In this document: in pieces, positions 12,501 to 20,513 of the stretch
Layout of the letters: every line of letters starts with the position of its first letter
Numbering within the stretch: position 1 is the stretch's first letter
From: Branchinecta lynchi
Taxonomy: Eukaryota; Arthropoda; Branchiopoda; Anostraca; Branchinectidae
NCBI GenBank assembly: GCA_023053575.1
Contig: JAKZAP010000022.1
Span: 14,178,518-14,242,517 of the forward strand
Direction: 5' to 3'
Length of the DNA: 64,000 nucleotides
Notes under the pieces: model-generated
What the model was told of the DNA's origin: nothing
The model's input: the letters and a program-made list of their open reading frames with translations, nothing else
Database searches by the model: none
Made by a program: the position numbers and the translations under genes

Positions 12501-13154
12501 ACAAAGGTTCAGCGAAACAGCGCAACTGTTTTTCCGACCCTTGACCAGTTTGCGGACGATAATGAAATTGACAACCTTGCAGCCTCAAGTGTCCCATTTA
12601 TTTATATGTATTTGTAGGCACTTATCTCATGTCGTCTCTTTGGCGTTCTGGTCTTGACAGATCTTAGTAGAATAGTTGAACAGTGATTCTTCAAAAAGGG
12701 GTACGCAACTTTTTTTTAACCTTAATTAGGGGCACGCCGTACCGAAAAGGTTTGGAACCACTGCTGTAGAGCGATAGAGTGTTATATTATTCATCATTTT
12801 TTTGTGACGAAAAGGTCGAATTCGGCGGTAACGCTGTGACAGCTACTATTGAAAAATTCAATTCTATTCTATTTTACTATACCGGGATTCCTTTTTACTG
12901 AACAGTGTAAACGCTGCACGATCTTGATATCATTTCAGGCCGACTTCGCTACAACACTTGGACGTTCCCTCCTTCAACCCTGCCTTTCAGCTGACCAGCC
13001 CTCTATGAAGTTGCTCCTCTATTTGGTGAAACTACTTATGAAACATCAATACACAAAAGTGGCATCAGAAATAGTGACCGGTGCCAGACGTTTCCTGGAA
13101 AGTGAATCCTCCTGTCAGAGATATCTAGGGAAGCTAGAGGGTCTTCTAGCCTAA
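266..13154 (+). CDS. VPS35L: VPS35L-like gene, last three coding exons
   Basis: The join 266-583, 8137-8421, 12939-13154 keeps phase 0 at both junctions and gives 272 residues ending in TAA. In animals VPS35L is the large alpha-solenoid subunit of Retriever in the Commander complex, which recycles cargo such as integrins from endosomes. The identification rests on collinear motifs remembered from vertebrate VPS35L: FITIPSI then RLQLYILSGRTSLE in exon one, DHPDRGPLFLLRSL across the first junction, and a helical C-terminus. Upstream exons are outside the window. The last part is shorter and much more divergent than the vertebrate protein, so the final exon is the least certain. The two introns (7.6 and 4.5 kb) are full of transposons. 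An alternative is another HEAT-like solenoid protein, but the DHP motif and its surroundings argue against that. Confidence 0.72.
584..1028. other. VPS35L intron, nothing recognised
   Basis: Unique-looking intronic sequence after the donor. I see no open gene, RNA or repeat boundary here. Confidence 0.5.
1029..2886 (+). pseudogene. Decayed LINE reverse transcriptase remnant
   Basis: Three collinear pieces of a CR1/Jockey-like reverse transcriptase. At 1029-1160 the translation has FLSKRTQRVKVNGQ and VPQGSV (RT domain 4). At 1830-2281 it has a CADDTKMYR catalytic box (A/C-ADD), LQRKIELW, EKSHHLRLGPSH and the GVLIDGDLRF and MVRPIVEYG motifs. At 2416-2886 it has a FRGDLIEIFKLING motif and a DRIFDPWNNL tail. 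The pieces are separated by unrelated sequence at 1161-1829 and a T-rich insertion at 2282-2415, and the frame is broken. It is non-functional and lies in the first VPS35L intron. Confidence 0.75.
2282..2415. repeat. T-rich then A-rich short insertion
   Basis: Begins with TAAT/TTTATTT repeats and continues with a small hairpin unit (CCGC...GCGG around 2322-2344) and A-rich sequence. Similar units occur at 10617-10760 and 47488-47600. It interrupts the LINE remnant. This may be a SINE or LINE 3' tail in reverse orientation. Confidence 0.4.
2927..3560. mobile_element. Family A MITE, copy 1 (truncated, interrupted)
   Basis: Starts with the family terminal sequence GAGCGTGTTCCA after TAA. It follows the family consensus (TTACTACGCGTGGCGTCACG, then CTGGCTTTTTGCCGTC) until 3093 and resumes at 3484 after a hAT insertion. 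The right end is missing beyond about 3560. Confidence 0.75.
3102..3483. mobile_element. hAT-like MITE nested in family A copy
   Basis: Terminal inverted repeats CAGGGGCGGATCCAG and CTGGATCCGCCGCTG bound a 382-bp element. The imperfect 8-bp flanks TCTAGTGC and TCCAGAGC match at six of eight positions, as expected for an aged hAT duplication. Long G and C runs sit just inside both ends. No transposase frame is present. Confidence 0.75.
3832..4124. mobile_element. Family C foldback element, copy 1 (palindromic)
   Basis: Flanked by a perfect 10-bp duplication AGTCTTCACC (3822-3831 and 4125-4134). Positions 3869-4124 form an almost perfect palindrome with 128-bp arms centred at 3996/3997. The right arm on + (and so the left arm on -) carries a hammerhead-like core: CTGACGA at 4037-4043, a helix II hairpin at 4044-4064 and GAAA at 4065-4068. 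The left end has 37 extra bases that the right end lacks. Confidence 0.85.
4483..4896. mobile_element. Family G foldback element, copy 1
   Basis: Long inverted terminal repeats starting AGGCGTATTCTCGCCGTTCC and ending with its complement, with ATA on both sides as a 3-bp target duplication. It is inserted in family N unit two and has no coding capacity. Confidence 0.8.
5225..5670. mobile_element. Family F MITE flanked by TTAA, copy 1
   Basis: TTAA at 5221-5224 and 5671-5674 bounds a 446-bp element with ends AGCACAACTCC and GAGGGGTCCT. A second copy in opposite orientation lies at 22703-23156. TTAA duplication is typical of piggyBac or Kolobok elements. The long frames across it are not coding. 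Confidence 0.8.
5813..6868 (+). mobile_element. Family D1 element (DINE/Helentron-like), copy 1
   Basis: Begins with a degraded GGGATCCC palindrome followed by AAAACGT.AGTGGA and GTTGTCCGTCTGTC. It contains four to five diverged units of about 120-150 bp (each with CATGCTGAA, CTCGCCGGACAA, GGAATCCGGC.AAACCGG and AAGTTGATTAGA), then ends TTTGGGATCCCATCG...GGTCTTGTT. No target duplication is evident and it encodes no protein. Confidence 0.75.
6985..7110. repeat. GATTCGAATC-rich degenerate repeat
   Basis: A run of overlapping GGATTCGGATTCGAATCC-like words on both strands. Related patches occur at 36055-36215 and 39410-39470. The function is unknown. Confidence 0.6.
7140..8094. other. VPS35L intron with small hairpins, no gene
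   Basis: Contains the double hairpin at 7437-7500 and short degraded J-type words (ATCCAGCGTTTTGCAT near 7702). It also has a TTTATTGTAAAAATGG insertion tail near 7800. No coding signal is visible. Confidence 0.5.
7437..7500. repeat. Two adjacent perfect hairpins
   Basis: GAGGCTGATAC pairs with GTATCAGCCTC over a six-base loop. Directly beside it is a self-complementary ATACGATATCGTAT, followed by a second CAGCCTCC. This looks like a decayed foldback element. Confidence 0.6.
8137..8421 (+). CDS. VPS35L: VPS35L-like exon (middle)
   Basis: The acceptor is TTTTCCGCAG ending at 8136 and the donor is GTTAGA at 8422. The exon has 95 codons, phase 0. It starts DHPDRGPLFLLRSL, matching the VPDHPEHG..FLVREL block of VPS35L, and continues YSW, then LLYAGNEDFQKVVKDE, corresponding to the SLYGGD.KF region. 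The end of this exon with its donor is tandemly duplicated immediately downstream. Confidence 0.75.
8361..9127. repeat. 175-bp tandem duplication of exon 2 end plus donor
   Basis: TTGGTCAGG recurs at 8372, 8547 and 8722, exactly 175 bases apart. Each unit includes the last 55-60 bases of the VPS35L exon, the splice donor region (GTTAGA, mutated to TTTAGA in unit two) and about 120 bases of intron. Unit three is split by a 245-bp insertion and resumes near 9027. The downstream units look like non-used exon copies. Confidence 0.85.
8780..9024. repeat. A-rich insertion within duplicated unit three
   Basis: A GGTTCAAGGTTCAAGG motif is followed by TTTATTATTTACAAC and a long A-rich stretch. It interrupts the third tandem unit between GTTAGAACTG and AACTGGGGTT. 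It resembles a SINE or LINE tail; the family is not recognised. Confidence 0.5.
9128..9524. other. Intron sequence, nothing recognised
   Basis: AT-rich intronic DNA with no clear repeat ends and no coding signal. Confidence 0.4.
9525..9720. repeat. Family J element, copy 1
   Basis: Contains a GAAGCTCAGAAATCAACCAA block, a GGTCAGGGTTAAG block and several CCAGCGTTTGGCATA words in both orientations. The same blocks occur in reverse at 13375-13615. It is probably a short inverted-repeat element. Confidence 0.55.
9722..9860 (-). mobile_element. Family C element, monomeric copy 4
   Basis: Shares AACGGATACGTCAGCTACGA with copy 3. On - it has the hammerhead-like arrangement with CTAACGA in place of CTGANGA, a weakened helix II, an intact GAAA, and a GTA before GCTGACG that could be the cleavage triplet. 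The ends are unclear. Confidence 0.55.
10112..10522. mobile_element. Family M inverted-repeat element
   Basis: Ends TAAAGCCGATTTCACATTGA and its near-complement TCAATGTGAAAGCGGCTTA bound about 410 bp. The inside is rich in GCGTTGCG and GACGC words on both strands. No transposase is present. Confidence 0.7.
10617..10760. repeat. T-rich to A-rich short insertion
   Basis: A TTTATTT run at the left and AAAATAAAAATAAC at the right surround a GGGCAGAGCCC hairpin. It is similar in style to 2282-2415 and 47488-47600. Confidence 0.4.
10761..11003. other. Intron sequence, nothing recognised
   Basis: Intronic DNA with GC-rich patches; no feature recognised. Confidence 0.4.
11004..11110 (+). repeat. 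Decayed copy of the VPS35L last-exon acceptor
   Basis: Matches 12870-12960 in order: TTACTGAACAG, TGTAAACGGTGC, ATCATGATATCA, then CCGGCCGGTTTTGTCGCTAC against AGGCCGACTTCGCTAC. The AG of the real acceptor (12937-12938) is replaced by GG or CG here, so it should not splice. Confidence 0.6.
11157..11766. mobile_element. Family B MITE, copy 1, with 187-bp insertion
   Basis: The termini are TAGTTGCGTTTTTGC and GCAAAAACGCAACTA. Subterminal modules are palindromic: GATACCATGGTATC, and GTCGTTTTTGCAGTTATCG repeated in both orientations. The central block AAGTCATCCCAAAAGAAAAA is shared with the copies at 39600 and 52100. Positions about 11292-11478 are absent from those copies. Confidence 0.75.
11292..11478. 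other. Extra segment inside family B copy 1
   Basis: Sits exactly between GCACTTTTG and AAGTCATCCC, which adjoin in other copies. It begins and ends with related words (CTCCGAGAATCGTTCGCCT and CTCCAAGAATCGTCCGTCT, about 144 bases apart). Its origin is unknown: insertion, captured host sequence, or retained ancestral sequence. Confidence 0.55.
11794..12118 (+). pseudogene. LINE reverse transcriptase C-terminal fragment
   Basis: An open stretch with FIRPSLEYACPVWH then RIENIEKRALMIING and KRFKRATLEERRTRLS, ending in TAG. This is the typical region after the RT catalytic box in CR1/Jockey-like LINEs; the intact LINE at 53900-54250 has YIRPATEYACAVWH at the same point. It begins abruptly next to family B copy 1. 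Confidence 0.75.
12195..12391. mobile_element. Family I foldback, copy 1
   Basis: Ends read GAACACACGATG and CATCGTGTGTTCG; inside are GGGTGGGAATTCCTGCCCGG and ATCACTTCCAC blocks. A second copy at 35425-35575 shares AATTCCTGCCCGGATTT. Confidence 0.65.
12406..12763. mobile_element. hAT-like MITE with 8-bp duplication
   Basis: Terminal inverted repeats CAGTGGTTCGCAACC and GGTTTGGAACCACTG, flanked by CCGTAGAG and CTGTAGAG (one mismatch). It is 358 bp with no transposase. CAGTGGTTC-type ends with 8-bp duplications are standard for hAT elements. Confidence 0.85.
12939..13154 (+). CDS. VPS35L: VPS35L-like last coding exon
   Basis: The acceptor is ATCATTTCAG ending at 12938. The exon has 71 codons plus TAA in the phase required by the previous exon. 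It contains LGRSLLQPCLSADQPSMKLL and a helical stretch through ARRFLESESSCQRYLGKLEG, consistent with the terminal helices of VPS35L. Conservation is weak; the call leans on phase and splice fit. Confidence 0.58.
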   Translation, partial: ADFATTLGRSLLQPCLSADQPSMKLLLYLVKLLMKHQYTKVASEIVTGARRFLESESSCQRYLGKLEGLLA

Positions 13155-13959
13155 AACGTAGGTGTCGCTTTTTTGTGCCGCATAGAACAGGGCATTAATA
13201 TTAACATTGTTAAGCTATTTTCGATGCTTATCGTGTTCCCGACGAGTGTTTACGAAAGGTCCTTCTTCAGAAAAAATGGTTATGTGAATTTGTTCCTATT
13301 TTTGCTAGAACTCAACCTCGTCTCACCTACAGTGCCCCCCCCCCCCCCCGCCCCACGTCAACCACAAATCGCTGGTTTTTGGATACCCTATGCCAAACGT
13401 TGGGTATGTCTAACGTTTGGCATAGCCTATGCTTAACGCTGGATACCCTACGCCAAACGTTAGATAGCTGTTGGCACCCTAACCCTGACCTACCTCACTA
13501 TGGATGAGTTGTGATTGGTTGATTTCTGAGCTTCACTCAAATCATCAACGTTTTATTGGGTCCCCGTGTCCAGCATTTGGCACAGAGTATCCAGCGTTGG
13601 GCATAGGGTATACAAGGCTTTCCCAAAATCAGGGATTTGTGGTAGACTGCCCCCCTCCCCCCCCCTAACGACAACTCACTGATTTTCACACTTGCATTCT
13701 TTTGTATTTTCGATGCTTATCGCTTTCCCGACGAGTGTTTAGGAAAAGTCCTTCTTCAGAAAAAACTGTTATGTAAATTTTTCCGTATTTCTGCTAGAAG
13801 TCAACAGGGGGGGACAAAGGCTTGAAACAGCCAAAGCTGTGGATAATTTATTGAAAGCAGACCCTAAAATAACCGACGGCTTTGGCTGTTATAAACCTTT
13901 CTCCAGACTCGTTGACTTCTATCAAAGACACGGAAAATCTACCCGATGAGAAATTTGTA
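13155..13959. other. Downstream region with family K and J repeats
   Basis: Related K blocks at 13215-13310 and 13690-13935 share CGATGCTTATCG, CCCGACGAGTGTTTA and TTCAGAAAAAA. Further K copies are at 37660-37860 (+) and 36985-37215 (-). Family J words (GGATACCCTATGCCAAACG, CCAGCATTTGGCAC) occupy 13375-13615. A 17-base C run is at about 13332. No clear polyadenylation signal for the VPS35L gene was seen. Confidence 0.5.
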
Positions 13960-14235
13960 GCCTGCGTAGTAGTACGGTTGTACGAAAAAGTTGTATGTAA
14001 TACTATGTAATAGCAAAGAATACTATCATTTAATGTGCCTCAGACTGGTTGAATCTTAGGTAGTAGTATCAAGTAGCATCGTGTCTTGCCATAGTGGCAT
14101 CCAATCTTGCTAATAGTAGCATATAATTGTATGCAGTAACACGGTAGTATTGAAGTAGAAGCATATAGTAGCATCAGTTAGTGCTGCCTGCTACTTTTTC
14201 GTACTACTTCATAGTACTATTTTGAAATAATTTTT
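13960..14235. repeat. AGTAG/GTACT-rich foldback region
   Basis: GTACGAAAAAGT near 13980 is mirrored by ACTTTTTCGTAC near 14192. The interior is full of TAGTAGCAT and GTAGTA words. It is probably a decayed foldback element. Confidence 0.5.
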
Positions 14236-14384
14236 TCATTGGGTACCTAACCAGTACTTCTGACGAACGAGCTTGACGAATGAGCTCCTCGCAAACTATC
14301 CCGGGTAGCACGATACGTATCTTCTAATCATTAACGGCATCGGGACAGCTGGAGAGCGCGACCCTTTTCGCCTTCCGGTTGATC

Positions 14385-15080
14385 TTCTTCTAAGATATTG
14401 ACGGGTTGGTCTATTGCACCTCAACTGGGATCACCGCCCAGGAGGAATTATCCTCTTCTTGGTTTAGCTTGCAGAGTGGATAATGGCACCTCGACTGGGA
14501 TCGAAGCCCAGGAGGAATTACCCTCTTCTTACTGATGGTTGGCAGGCAATGGCACCTCGACTCAAAGACAGTAAAAGTGGAAAAGACCGGAAACTCCCGT
14601 AAGCCCCATGAGTCACAACAACCAGCGCCATTTAGCGGATGTTCTTTCGTTAAAAAATCGCTCTGTTGACATTTCTTCCATCGCTCTCCGCAGAATCATC
14701 ATCATAAGCACGTTTTGTCGATTTTGTTTCGTTTCGTTTATGAGGATCATCCTCTCTCCATTCAGATTTCCTCTTTAATTGGAATACAAAAGAAGTAGGA
14801 AAAGAATAAATAGCTTTTTTATGGAAACAAAAATGTTGAATTCACGACTTCGAATCAATTAATGTTGACCGACATTGCCTACTCGCGCCCTCTTGCTTTG
14901 ATTATATTATTCTTCTACCGCTCGAAATTGGACAAAGTCCAAACGCTAGGTAGCGTTCCGATCGATTTTCAGAGACCCGATTTTAGCGAAGTCACCGGTC
15001 TTTCCCACTATTATTGTCTTTGCCTCGACTGAGATCAGAGCACAGGTGGAATTGTCCTCTTCGTGTGGTTGATGGTAGGT
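14385..15080. repeat. Family L degenerate repeats
   Basis: The word CACCTCGACTGGGATC...GCCCAGGAGGAATT followed by CCTCTTCTT appears at about 14418 and 14484. Partial copies are near 14551 and 15030. Between them is unrecognised sequence. There is no open gene. Confidence 0.55.
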
Positions 15081-15258
15081 GATGTCAACTCGTACTAGGG
15101 AAGACAAGTTTTAAAAGTCATTCCGGTGCCATTATGAGGGTTAGAATGTACCGTATGAAATTCGGGTTTCCGAGTTTAAGAATGGATGAACAGATGACGG
15201 AAATAGTTGCATTTATAGTATAGTTACGACGAGCCCCTTAAAAACATAACCCTAGAAC

Positions 15259-16300
15259 AACAAGACCAAAGGTTTCGATGGGATCCCAAAAATTCAATAT
15301 CTGATCCAGACAACTGGGTCCAGTCATCGCCAGACTCCTTGAACATTGTTACAATTAAAATTCAGAAACAGATTAAGGCCAAATAGCTGATCATCTGACA
15401 AAACTAAGTTCAGATATGGATTCAGCATGTGTATTTACCCCTATAAGTCATATCTGTTTTGACGAAAACTTCCTGCCACTTCTGCCAACTTCCCGGTTTC
15501 GGCCGAACTCAAGAACTACTTGTCCGGCGAAAAAAGAAGGCTCAAAAACGAACTCAGGGTATCTTCTTTGCCCAATAATGAACATCTAATCAACTTCAAA
15601 TAAAAATTTAACTTATAACAAATTTTCCGACTCCAGCCGGATTCCGGTCGAACTATATGTCAGGGTAAAAATATGATTGTCACACACAGATTCAGCATTT
15701 CTTCTTACCCCGAAATCGGTTATCTAATCAACTAGAAATAAAGCTTGAACTCCTAACAATTTTCCGGTTTTGGCCAGATTCCGGGCGAACTACATGCCCG
15801 GGTAGAAAATGTTTTCACACAAGTGTTCAGCATGTCTTCTTGCCCTAAATCGAACATATAATCAATTCCAAATAAAACTTTTAATTTTAACAAACTTTCC
15901 GGTTTGGGCCGGATTCCGGGCGAACTACTTGTCCGTCGAGAAAATCGTTTTTACCATCGTCTTCAGCATGTCTTCCTACCCCTAAATCGAACATTAATCA
16001 ACTTCAAATAAAACTTTTACTTTTAACAAACTTTCCGGTTTTGGCCGGATTCCGGGAGAACTACTTGTCCGTTTTCACCATCGTGTTCAGCATGTCTTCT
16101 TACCCCATATTTGACTATCACATAAGCTGTTTCAAAATACTTTGTTTGCCCCTTAACTTGAACCCCCTCCCCTAAATGTAGAGCTACAAAGCCCATCTAA
16201 GAACTCGACTGATCCGACGACCCAACGAATCCTCATACCAAGTTTCATCAAAATATCTCATTCCCTTCGAGAGTTATCGCGCTTACAGACGGACAGACGT
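15259..16300 (-). mobile_element. Family D1 element, reverse copy, 5' truncated
   Basis: On - it ends with the family 3' terminus (GGGATCCCATCGAAACC then TTGGTCTTGTT). It contains six or so minisatellite units with ATGCTGAA, CGGACAAGTAG, GGAATCCGGC and GTTGATTAGA. At the other end it stops inside the CGTCTGTCCGTC block, so the 5' palindrome is missing. Confidence 0.75.
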
Positions 16301-17343
16301 AGCCTGCTCCTGAATAGGCGAAATTTGTTTCAGAGAGAAAAGTAGGCTTCAGAATTCAGAGAGAAAAGTTCACCGAAGTTCACCGTTTGCTTATAAATGT
16401 TTTCGAGACTCCGGCGATCCTTGCCCGGTGGAAGTTTTTAGTGGAGTGTGCCTTGGAACAATCCACTATTGCGAGCGCTGTAGCAGCTTTCGGTTTTCGG
16501 GAATTGTCAGCATTGGGGTCTCTTTGAACTTGTTAGGGGTCCCCCCCCCCCTGGTTCAGGGGCAATTGGGCACAGATTGCCCATTTTTTAATGTTTTTAA
16601 TTCGACAATCAGTGGAGATAAGGCGATGAAATTCCTTTGTGATTTTGGATCATAGGAACCGGGGAGAGTTGAACCACCACCATCCTCCCCGTTCATGAGC
16701 AAGTGGGCCCAAAGTTGCACATGAAAAAAGTGTTTGACCCGTGACTGGAATCAATTTCTAAGCTGGTATACTTGAGGGGAAAAGGTGTAAATCGTATTCT
16801 GATGGGTCACGACCCCCCCCCCCCCCCCTCCCGTTCATGGGCAGCTGGGCCCAGATTTCCCGTGAGTTAAGTTCGTCTATGATGTGAGTTAAGTACCCGT
16901 GAGTTAAGTACTCGTCTCAAGTACAACTCTTGTATATTTGGGGAGATATATATATCTATGGATGAGGATTTGATGTAACACCAACAGATAAGACGACACG
17001 ACGTACTTTAATCTTTAATGAACAGTTGGAAACTGGACTGTTTTGTCATATGATCGATGATATGATCTATTGTGACAAAGGGGGCACTAGCCTGCTACGA
17101 ATTGGTTTATTGTACTTGTTATTACCTTGCTAATGGACAAGAGGTTTAAAGGGTGGGACTGGCAGGCAGACCTTTCAGTGTTCGAACAAATGCTGTTCGT
17201 GCAAGATCTTCAACATTTCTTTGGATTTATACTGGCGGTTTGTTTACATTTAAAGCTTTTAAAGGGGGGTGATTACAAGGTTATTTCAATACTTATTGGT
17301 TATTGGGGAAGAGAAATGTCTTGGTTCTAAAGCTGTCTGTATA
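16301..17343. other. Intergenic, C-run-rich, no gene
   Basis: Contains C runs at about 16542-16551 and 16811-16828. Around both there is a repeated context (GTTCATG.GCA..TGGGCCCA.ATT near 16695 and 16834). No coding or RNA feature was recognised. Confidence 0.5.
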
Positions 17344-17351
17344 TAAATGTG

Positions 17352-20034
17352 CAGGGGCGTCACTATAGGGGGGGAGGGGGGATTCCCTCCCCCGAAGGTC
17401 CTGAGAAAGTACTTTCGTCGGGCGAAGGCCGCGATGGCCTTCGATGCGCCGGCAAACACAGAAGAAATACAAATTTTGTATGCTTTTGTCAGGCGTCGGT
17501 CGACTAGTCGGCATATCGGGTTCTTTTTATACGCTAGAACTGAAATCCTGCAAACATTCGTCGGGCAAACACTAAAGAAATCGAATTATGCATGCTTTTG
17601 TCGTGCCTCGATATTCGTGGGCACATCGGGCTCTTTTTGGGATCCCAAAACGTAAGTGGAGGGATACCTATGACATCGCAAAAGTTGTCCGTCCGTCTGT
17701 CAGCACGATAACTCTCGAAGGGAATGAGATATGAAACTTGGTGTGAAGACTCTTCGAGTCAAGGGAAAGGTCGAGTTCGTAGATGGGCCCGATAGATTTA
17801 TATTTAGGGGAGGCGGAGGGGTTGCCAATTTAGGGGCGAAAAAATATTTTTAAAAGCTAATAAGATAGTTGATTACGGGGTAAAACGACATGCTGAACAC
17901 GAATATGAAAACCATTTTCTCGCCGGACAAGTAGTTCACCCGGAATCCGGCTAAAACCGGAAAGTTTGTTAAAAGTAAAAGTTTTATCTGAAGTTGATTA
18001 GATATCCGATTTAGGGGTAAGGAGACATGCTGAATCCTAATATGAAAATGATTTTCTCGTCGGACAAGTAGATCGGCCGGAATCCGGCCAAAACCGGAAA
18101 GTTTGTCAAAAATAAAAGATTAATCTGAAGTTGATTAGAGGTTCGTTTTAAGGATAGTGAAACATGCTGAATCCGAATATGTAAATTATTTTGTCGCCGG
18201 ACAAGTAGATCGCCGGGAATCCGGCCATAAACGGAAAATCTGTTAAAAGTAAAAGTTTTATATGAATTTCATTACGTGTTCGATTTACGGGTAAGAAGGC
18301 ATGCTGAATTCGTGTATGACAATCATTTTATACCTGGACACATTTCACCACGAATCCTGCTGAAATCCAAATTTTTTTGAAAGTTGAAGTCTTATGTGAA
18401 GTTGATTATGGAGACACGCTGATCTGTTTTTGAATTTTAATTTTTGCAAGACAAGTAGTTTGCCCGGAAACCGGCTGAAACCGGAAATTTGGCCGAAGTA
18501 CTTGTCAAAGTAGACATGACGCAGGCTATAGAGGTAAACTCACGTGCTGAATCCATATTTGAACTTCGTCTTCTCCGATGATTACCATTGGACCGCTACA
18601 AGACCCGATTGTCTGTAAATATTAAATTTTTGGGATCCCATCGAAACCTTTGGGCTTGTTATACGTAAGGAAACCAGAAGAAATAAGTTTTTTTCGGGCG
18701 TCAGTCGATTCGTCGAACATCGGGTTCTACTTATACGTTAGAAGTAAGTTTTGCAAACTTTGTCACGCGCACCCGGGAAAGTCTCGTCAGCACAAGGGGT
18801 TATGAAGAAATCAAGTTCTGTACAGCCTAGTTGAGCAAAACACAGAAACGAAAAACAAAATCAAATGCTAGATGGTTTTGTTGGGCGTCGGTATTGTCGT
18901 CGGCACATCGGGCTCCTTTTACAGGAAAAAAAAAAAAATAATCAAATTCTGTAAATTTCTATCGGGCGCATGCCAAAAGTTAAATGGCCATCGCAGTTGC
19001 GGCGGTGGATCTCGCAAGAGCGTCTGCCGATCGCCTCGGCCCTCAACAAGTCTCGTAGGTACATGGACTTCTATTTAGACGTAAAATTAAAGTTCTTTAC
19101 AGTCTTTTCAGGCAAAATTCAGAAGAAATCAAATTCTGAATGCTTTTGTTGGGCACATCGGGTCTTTTTATACGCAAGAAATCATTCTGCAAACATTTGT
19201 CGGGCGCAAATTTTTCCGGAAAAAAAAAGACTTGGGTACAGTCGTTGGAAGCTTCCCATTTTAGAGAAAGTTGAAACGAAAAGCTGAATATGTGAATGTA
19301 ATATGAATTACATCAAAGGATCAATCTCAACTGGTGCATTGCAGTTAGTTTTACAGATTCTTCGGGTTTGAAACGCATTAAAAGCCAGAAATAGTATGGT
19401 ACTGTAGCTAAATTTTTCCGGAAAAAAAGCAGATTAAAAAGTTTCGCCTGCGGCGCTTGGTTTAACTTGTCTTGGCACAGTCTCTGGAAGCTTCGCTTTT
19501 TAGCGAAAGCTAAAATGAAAAGCCGAATATGTGAACTTCAATAAAGGAATAATCTAAACTGATGCATTACTGTTAGTTTACACAAAATTTCGCCTGTGGC
19601 TCATTTTGTAGTATTCTTTATTTGGAAGAACGGTTTTTCATTTAGTTGGCGTTTTAGGATTGAAATTCGTGGGGGTCTGAAACACGTTAAAAGCTAGAAC
19701 TTGTATGATAGCTATAGCTAAATTTAGATTAAAAAAATTTCGCCTGCGGCGCTTAGTTTAACTTGTTGTTACAGTCGTTGGAAGCTTCGCTTTTTAGCGA
19801 AAGCTAAAATAAAAAGCCAAATATGTGAACTTAAATATACGAAATTACATCAAAGGAGTAATCTCAAATGATGCATTACAGTTAGTTTTACCCCGGTCCT
19901 ATTCCGTGTTGGCGGGAAATGTACGCCGTTGCCTCGAAGCGGCAACGGCGTGTTTTGTCAGCACATTTTTAAGACCGTCGGCACAAAGCGGACCCCCCCC
20001 CCCCCCCAAAGGTAAAAGGCTAGTGACGCCCCTG
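17352..20034. mobile_element. Family E hAT-like element with nested D1
   Basis: Terminal repeats CAGGGGCGTCACTA and TAGTGACGCCCCTG are flanked by a perfect 8-bp duplication TAAATGTG (17344-17351, 20035-20042). It contains tandem-like units with GTCGGCACATCGGG..CTTTTTATACG and, to the right, four units with GGAAGCTTCGCTTTTTAGCG. A D1 element occupies 17635-18660. No transposase frame was recognised, so it is non-autonomous. Confidence 0.9.
17635..18660 (+). mobile_element. Family D1 element nested in E
   Basis: Starts with GGGATCCCAAAACGTAAGTG and ends GGGATCCCATCGAAACC...GGCTTGTT. The flanking E sequence reads CTTTTT before and ATACGTAAG after, which are contiguous (CTTTTTATACG) in other E units. 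Insertion is therefore precise with no duplication. Confidence 0.85.
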
Positions 20035-20042
20035 TAAATGTG

Positions 20043-20290
20043 ATAAACATTTTACTTTTAAACTCGACGTCTGAGCGCTGGCGCACTTGTTTCAACTTTT
20101 CAAGCAAACTTCGAACTTGCTAGCTCACAAAATTCGACGGTCAGAGTTTGAAGGACAAAGAAAGTGTGACCGGCGACCAAAAACGATTTTAAACAGAGAA
20201 CTTCCGAGTTTTAAGATAACCTCAAACTTCGGTCAAAAACGCAACTATTAATAAATAAAAACCGCAAAGTACAACTTTAATTCAAAAGGA
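20043..20290. other. NTMT1 3' flank, nothing certain
   Basis: Includes a lone CAAAAACGCAACTATTA family B end near 20225. No convincing polyadenylation signal on - was seen. Confidence 0.4.
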
Positions 20291-20513
20291 TTAGTGATCT
20301 GGTCGCAAGGCGTACATGTTGACAATAAATAGTTCAGAAGGAAATCTTTGCTGTTTCTGCTGTTTCACTATTCGCAGATTTGCCTTTTTGAACAGATCTT
20401 CCAACACCTCGGCCGGTCTCGTCACCGATGAATCTTCATGGTCTGCTATGATTTCTGTGGTTGACGCTATGTTCTCTTTCACCACAATCATTCCTCGAGG
20501 TCTTAACGATTTC
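20291..20513 (-). CDS. NTMT1: NTMT1 exon 4 (C-terminus)
   Basis: The acceptor on - is CCTTTTTTTAG just before 20513. It completes an Arg codon and reads KSLRPRGMIVVKENIAS to ALRPDH and TAA. It holds the KEN Asn and the HEDSS Asp. Confidence 0.9.
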
